From Pseudomonadota bacterium (GTDB lineage: Bacteria; Myxococcota; Myxococcia; Myxococcales; Anaeromyxobacteraceae), in the NCBI GenBank assembly GCA_023411405.1, contig JAEYOU010000380.1, positions 1-7,689 of the forward strand: DNA of 7,689 nucleotides, given 5' to 3'. Numbering within the stretch: the stretch's first letter is position 1; every line of letters begins with the position of its first letter. This document shows, piece by piece, positions 4,943-7,689 of the stretch. The notes beneath the pieces were generated by a model that was given only the letters and a program-made list of their open reading frames with translations, was not told where the DNA came from and searched no databases. Both the position numbers and the translations under genes were made by a program.

Positions 4943-7689
4943 ATGCGCATCCGGCGGCTGGACATCGTCGGCTTCAAGTCCTTCATGGACAAGACCGTCA
5001 TCGCCTTCGACGAGGGCGTGACGGGGGTCGTGGGCCCGAACGGCTGCGGCAAATCGAACGTCGCCGACGCGATCCGCTGGGTGCTCGGCGAGCAGTCGGC
5101 GCGCCAGCTCCGCGGCCGCTCGATGGAGGACGTGATCTTCAACGGCTCGGAGTCGAAGGCGCCGCTCTCGATGGCGGAGGTGATGCTCACCTTCGAGAAC
5201 GACCGCCCGAGCGAGCTCCCCCCCGCGTACCAGGGCTTCGGCGAGATCACGGTCGGGCGGCGCCTCTTCCGCACGGGCGAGTCCGAGTACCTCGTGAACG
5301 GCGTGCAGGCCCGCCTGCTCGACGTGAACGACATCTTCTTCGGCTCGGGGATCGGCCGGACCGCCTACTCGATCATCGAGCAGGGCCGCATCGGCCAGAT
5401 CGTCTCCGCGCGCCCCGAGGACCGGCGCGCCGTCATCGAGGAGGCGGCCGGCATCACCAAGTACAAGCGCCGCCGCGAGGCCGCCGAGCGGAAGCTCGAG
5501 GCGACCCAGCAGAACCTGCTGCGCGTGGCCGACATCGTCCAGGAGCTCGGCAAGCAGCTCGAGTCGCTCAACCGCCAGGCCCGCAAGGCGGAGAAGTACA
5601 AGGCGCTCCGCGCGCAGATCCGCGAGCTCGAGCTCCGCACCGCCGCCGCCCGGTACCTCGAGCTCACCGCCACCCGCCGCGCCGCCGAGGAGCGCCACGC
5701 GACCCTGCGCGCCGAGGAGGCCGAGCTCGCCGCCCGCCTCGCCGAGCTCGACGCCGCGCTCGAGACCGATCGGACCGCGACCGCCGAGAGCGAGGCCCGC
5801 CTGGCCGAGATCTCCGCGCGCGAGCACGAGCTCGCGAGCACGGTCCGCGTCTCGGAGGTGTCGATCGAGGCCGCCGCGCGCGAGCTCCAGCAGATCGCCG
5901 ACCGCACCCAGGCGCAGGCCGCGGAGGTCGAGGCGCTGAAGCTCCAGGCCGAGGCGCTCGCCGCCGAGCGCGAGGCCCTGCAGCGGCAGCGCGAGGATCT
6001 CTCGTCCCTCGTGGTCGCGGACGAGGGGCGGCTCACGGACGCGGAGTCGTCGCTCCAGGAGGCGGGGCGCGAGCAGGCCGCCCTCTCCGGGGAGGCCGAG
6101 CGGTCCCGCGCGGCCGCGGCCGCGGCCCGCTCCGAGGCGAGCGCGCACCGCAGCCAGCTCGCCCAGATCGACCGGCAGCGCGCCGACCTCAAGGCGCGCC
6201 TCGAGCGGAGCCGCGGCGAGGCCGAGGACCTCGGCCGGAAGGCCGCCGAGCTCGACGCGGCCCGGTCCGCCTACGTCGAGAAGCTGGGCAAGACCCGCCA
6301 GCTCATGCTCCGCCTCGACGAGCAGCGGGGCGCGCAGGAGGAGCTGCTCGAGCGGACCCGGGCCGAGTTCATCCAGAACGAGGCGAAGCTCATCACGCTG
6401 CGCGAGGAGCTGGCCGAGAAGCGCTCCCGCCTGCAGAGCCTCCTCGAGATCGTCCGCAACTACGAGGGCTACGGCCGGGGCGTGCGCAGCCTGATGACCC
6501 GCGCCAGCGCCGAGGCCGGGAGCGAGGGGCGGGACCGCGGCGTCTTCGGCCTCGTCGCGGACGTGGTCTCGACGCCGGCCGAGTACGAGAACGCCGTCGA
6601 GGCGCTGCTCGGCGAGCGCCTCCAGTACGTCATCGTCGAGAGCCACGCGCAGGGCGTCGAGGCGATCGACTACCTCAAGTCCGCCGCCGAGGGCCGCGCG
6701 TCCCTCATCCCGATGTCGCGCCTCCGCGCAGAGTTCGCCCTTCGACAGGCTCAGGGTGAGGGGCCGGAGGACGCGCCTCCGCCGGAGGCAGCGCCGGACG
6801 CGCCGGCCCACCCCGGCGTGGTGCGCCCCTGCCTCGACGTCGTCACCTTCGACCCTGCGTACGAGAAGGTGGTGCGGTTCCTGCTCGCCGACGCGCTCAT
6901 CGTCCGCGATCTCCCGTCGGCGCTCGAGATCTGGCAGGAGCGCGCCGGGAAGAGCGGGCGCACGCTGGTGACGCTCGACGGCGAGGTGCTCGACGCGCAC
7001 GGGGTCGTCACCGGCGGCCCGCTCGAGGGGGAGGGCCACGGCGCGCTCCAGCGGCGCCGCGAGGTGCAGGAGCTGGAGGAGACGGTCCGGGTGTTCGAGG
7101 CCGAGTTCCAGCTCGCGAACGAGCGGCACCGCACCCTGCAGGCGCGCCTCCTCCAGCTCGAGGCGGCGCTGAAGAGCCTCGACAAGGACGGCCGCGAGAA
7201 GGAGCTCGCCCTCCTCGACCAGGAGAAGGACCTGGCGCGCGTCGGCGAGGAGCTCGTGCGCGTCGGCGAGCGGGGCGCGGAGCTCCAGGGCGATCAGCGG
7301 CAGCTCGAGGAGGCCCTGGCCGCGCTGGTTCGGGAGGAGGAGGAGCACCGCCTCGCGGCGGCCGCCGCCGAGGCGGAGCAGTCCCGCGCCGAGGAGCGCG
7401 TCCGGGAGTCGGTGGAGTGGGTCGAGGCGTGGAAGGCGCGCGCCGACGTGCTCACCGCCGAGCTCATGAACATCAAGGTGAAGGCCGCGGCGGACGCCGA
7501 GCGGCGCGAGGGCATCGGCGCCGCCATGAAGCGGGCCGAGGACGCGCGGCGCGAGGTCGACGAGCGCAGGGCGCGCCTGTTCGCGGCGCTCTCCGAGGCC
7601 AACGCCCGGGCCGCCGAGCTCCGCGGCCGCCTGGACGGCAGCCGCGTCGACGTGACCCGCGTCACCGAGGAGCTCGCCCAGGTGCGGAC
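4943..7689 (+). CDS. smc: Chromosome segregation ATPase Smc, N-terminal 915 codons (3' end outside the window)
   Basis: Smc forms a dimeric ring with ScpA/ScpB that compacts and separates sister chromosomes. The frame is open from ATG 4943 to the window end: 915 full codons of a protein that is usually about 1,150-1,200 residues. The N-terminus MRIRRLDIVGFKSFMDKT is the classic Smc start. Walker A is GPNGCGKS at residues 31-38. The Q-loop region is SIIEQGRIGQIV (143-154, glutamine 147), followed by RRAVIEEAAGITKYKRRR. A long Glu/Arg/Ala-rich coiled coil runs to about 510, with the family phrase QLESLNRQARKAEKYK at 205-220. The hinge spans about 533-693 (GVFGLVADVV to VVTGGP, conserved TGG at 690-692), and the returning coil follows. 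The ABC signature and Walker B should lie beyond the window. No Shine-Dalgarno is evident at the start. Odd point: the hinge loop at about 597-625 is enlarged and begins with a translated palindromic repeat. Confidence 0.96.
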   Translation, partial: MRIRRLDIVGFKSFMDKTVIAFDEGVTGVVGPNGCGKSNVADAIRWVLGEQSARQLRGRSMEDVIFNGSESKAPLSMAEVMLTFENDRPSELPPAYQGFGEITVGRRLFRTGESEYLVNGVQARLLDVNDIFFGSGIGRTAYSIIEQGRIGQIVSARPEDRRAVIEEAAGITKYKRRREAAERKLEATQQNLLRVADIVQELGKQLESLNRQARKAEKYKALRAQIRELELRTAAARYLELTATRRAAEERHATLRAEEAELAARLAELDAALETDRTATAESEARLAEISAREHELASTVRVSEVSIEAAARELQQIADRTQAQAAEVEALKLQAEALAAEREALQRQREDLSSLVVADEGRLTDAESSLQEAGREQAALSGEAERSRAAAAAARSEASAHRSQLAQIDRQRADLKARLERSRGEAEDLGRKAAELDAARSAYVEKLGKTRQLMLRLDEQRGAQEELLERTRAEFIQNEAKLITLREELAEKRSRLQSLLEIVRNYEGYGRGVRSLMTRASAEAGSEGRDRGVFGLVADVVSTPAEYENAVEALLGERLQYVIVESHAQGVEAIDYLKSAAEGRASLIPMSRLRAEFALRQAQGEGPEDAPPPEAAPDAPAHPGVVRPCLDVVTFDPAYEKVVRFLLADALIVRDLPSALEIWQERAGKSGRTLVTLDGEVLDAHGVVTGGPLEGEGHGALQRRREVQELEETVRVFEAEFQLANERHRTLQARLLQLEAALKSLDKDGREKELALLDQEKDLARVGEELVRVGERGAELQGDQRQLEEALAALVREEEEHRLAAAAAEAEQSRAEERVRESVEWVEAWKARADVLTAELMNIKVKAAADAERREGIGAAMKRAEDARREVDERRARLFAALSEANARAAELRGRLDGSRVDVTRVTEELAQVR
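6738..6760 (-). repeat. Palindromic repeat, copy 2, inserted in frame in the smc hinge
   Basis: These 23 bases are identical to the reverse complement of 2236-2258, the core of the intergenic repeat between gspN and the chemoreceptor gene; the shared core here reads CCCTTCGACAGGCTCAGG. Unlike copy 1, the left side has diverged (TTCG instead of CTCA next to CCC), so the long stem is lost. It is translated within smc as residues 599-606, ALRQAQGE, a peptide I recognise as typical where this repeat is read in frame. The following stretch EDAPPPEAAPDAPAH (609-623) looks like low-complexity linker. This suggests a mobile-like repeat tolerated in an exposed loop of an essential protein. Confidence 0.8.

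Noticed and set aside
4753..5334. 193-codon minus-strand frame covering the intergenic region and the smc start
   Set aside because: It lies mostly antisense to the most conserved part of smc, and its translation shows no recognisable domain.
5365..6192. Ser/Arg/Ala-rich open frames antisense to smc (also 6751-7185 and 7294-7665)
   Set aside because: The composition is what reverse reading of Glu/Ala/Arg codons produces; no start context or domain supports them.
4817..7348. 843-codon open frame antisense to smc
   Set aside because: It is a Leu/Ala/Arg/Glu-rich mirror of the smc coiled coil, without domains. The smc frame has Walker A, Q-loop and hinge motifs.
1..7689. CRISPR arrays, tRNA or rRNA genes, insertion sequences, prophage or defence genes
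   Set aside because: I saw no regularly spaced direct repeats, RNA-gene-like segments, transposase motifs or phage genes. The window is filled by five conserved genes with short gaps.

Overview
The window looks like chromosome of a very GC-rich bacterium of the Myxococcota (formerly Deltaproteobacteria), most like Anaeromyxobacter. This rests on near-saturated G/C at third codon positions, the gspL-gspM-gspN gene order, the wording of the GspL and Smc proteins, and a chemoreceptor ending in a short FRV tail. It is an inference from style; no database search was possible.

Layout. (1) Positions 1-2205, plus strand: the end of a type II secretion operon, with the C-terminal part of GspL, complete GspM and complete GspN. 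The genes are 3 and 10 bases apart, each with a Shine-Dalgarno sequence. GspL and GspM form the inner-membrane assembly platform of the secretion machine; GspN is an accessory protein found in some lineages. A perfect 8-bp hairpin at the gspL/gspM junction overlaps the gspM ribosome binding site. (2) Positions 2206-2275: a short convergent intergenic gap with a palindromic repeat (11-bp stem, 11-nt loop). (3) Positions 2276-4753, minus strand: an 825-residue methyl-accepting chemotaxis protein with about six membrane helices, a small periplasmic region, HAMP and a signalling hairpin with an unusual tip. (4) Positions 4754-4942: a divergent intergenic region, visibly less GC-rich, with a weak 36-codon ORF preceded by a strong Shine-Dalgarno sequence, a 12-bp perfect palindrome and possible promoter elements. 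(5) Position 4943 to the window end, plus strand: the first 915 codons of smc, the chromosome-condensation ATPase, covering the N-terminal head, first coiled coil, hinge and part of the returning coil.

The best candidate for something unusual is a second copy of the palindromic repeat inside the smc reading frame, in inverted orientation to the first. It is translated in frame (ALRQAQGE) at the start of an enlarged, proline/alanine-rich loop in the Smc hinge. Otherwise this is an ordinary housekeeping region. The three functional blocks (secretion, chemosensing, chromosome segregation) do not form one pathway, and I see no CRISPR, RNA gene, transposase or defence system.
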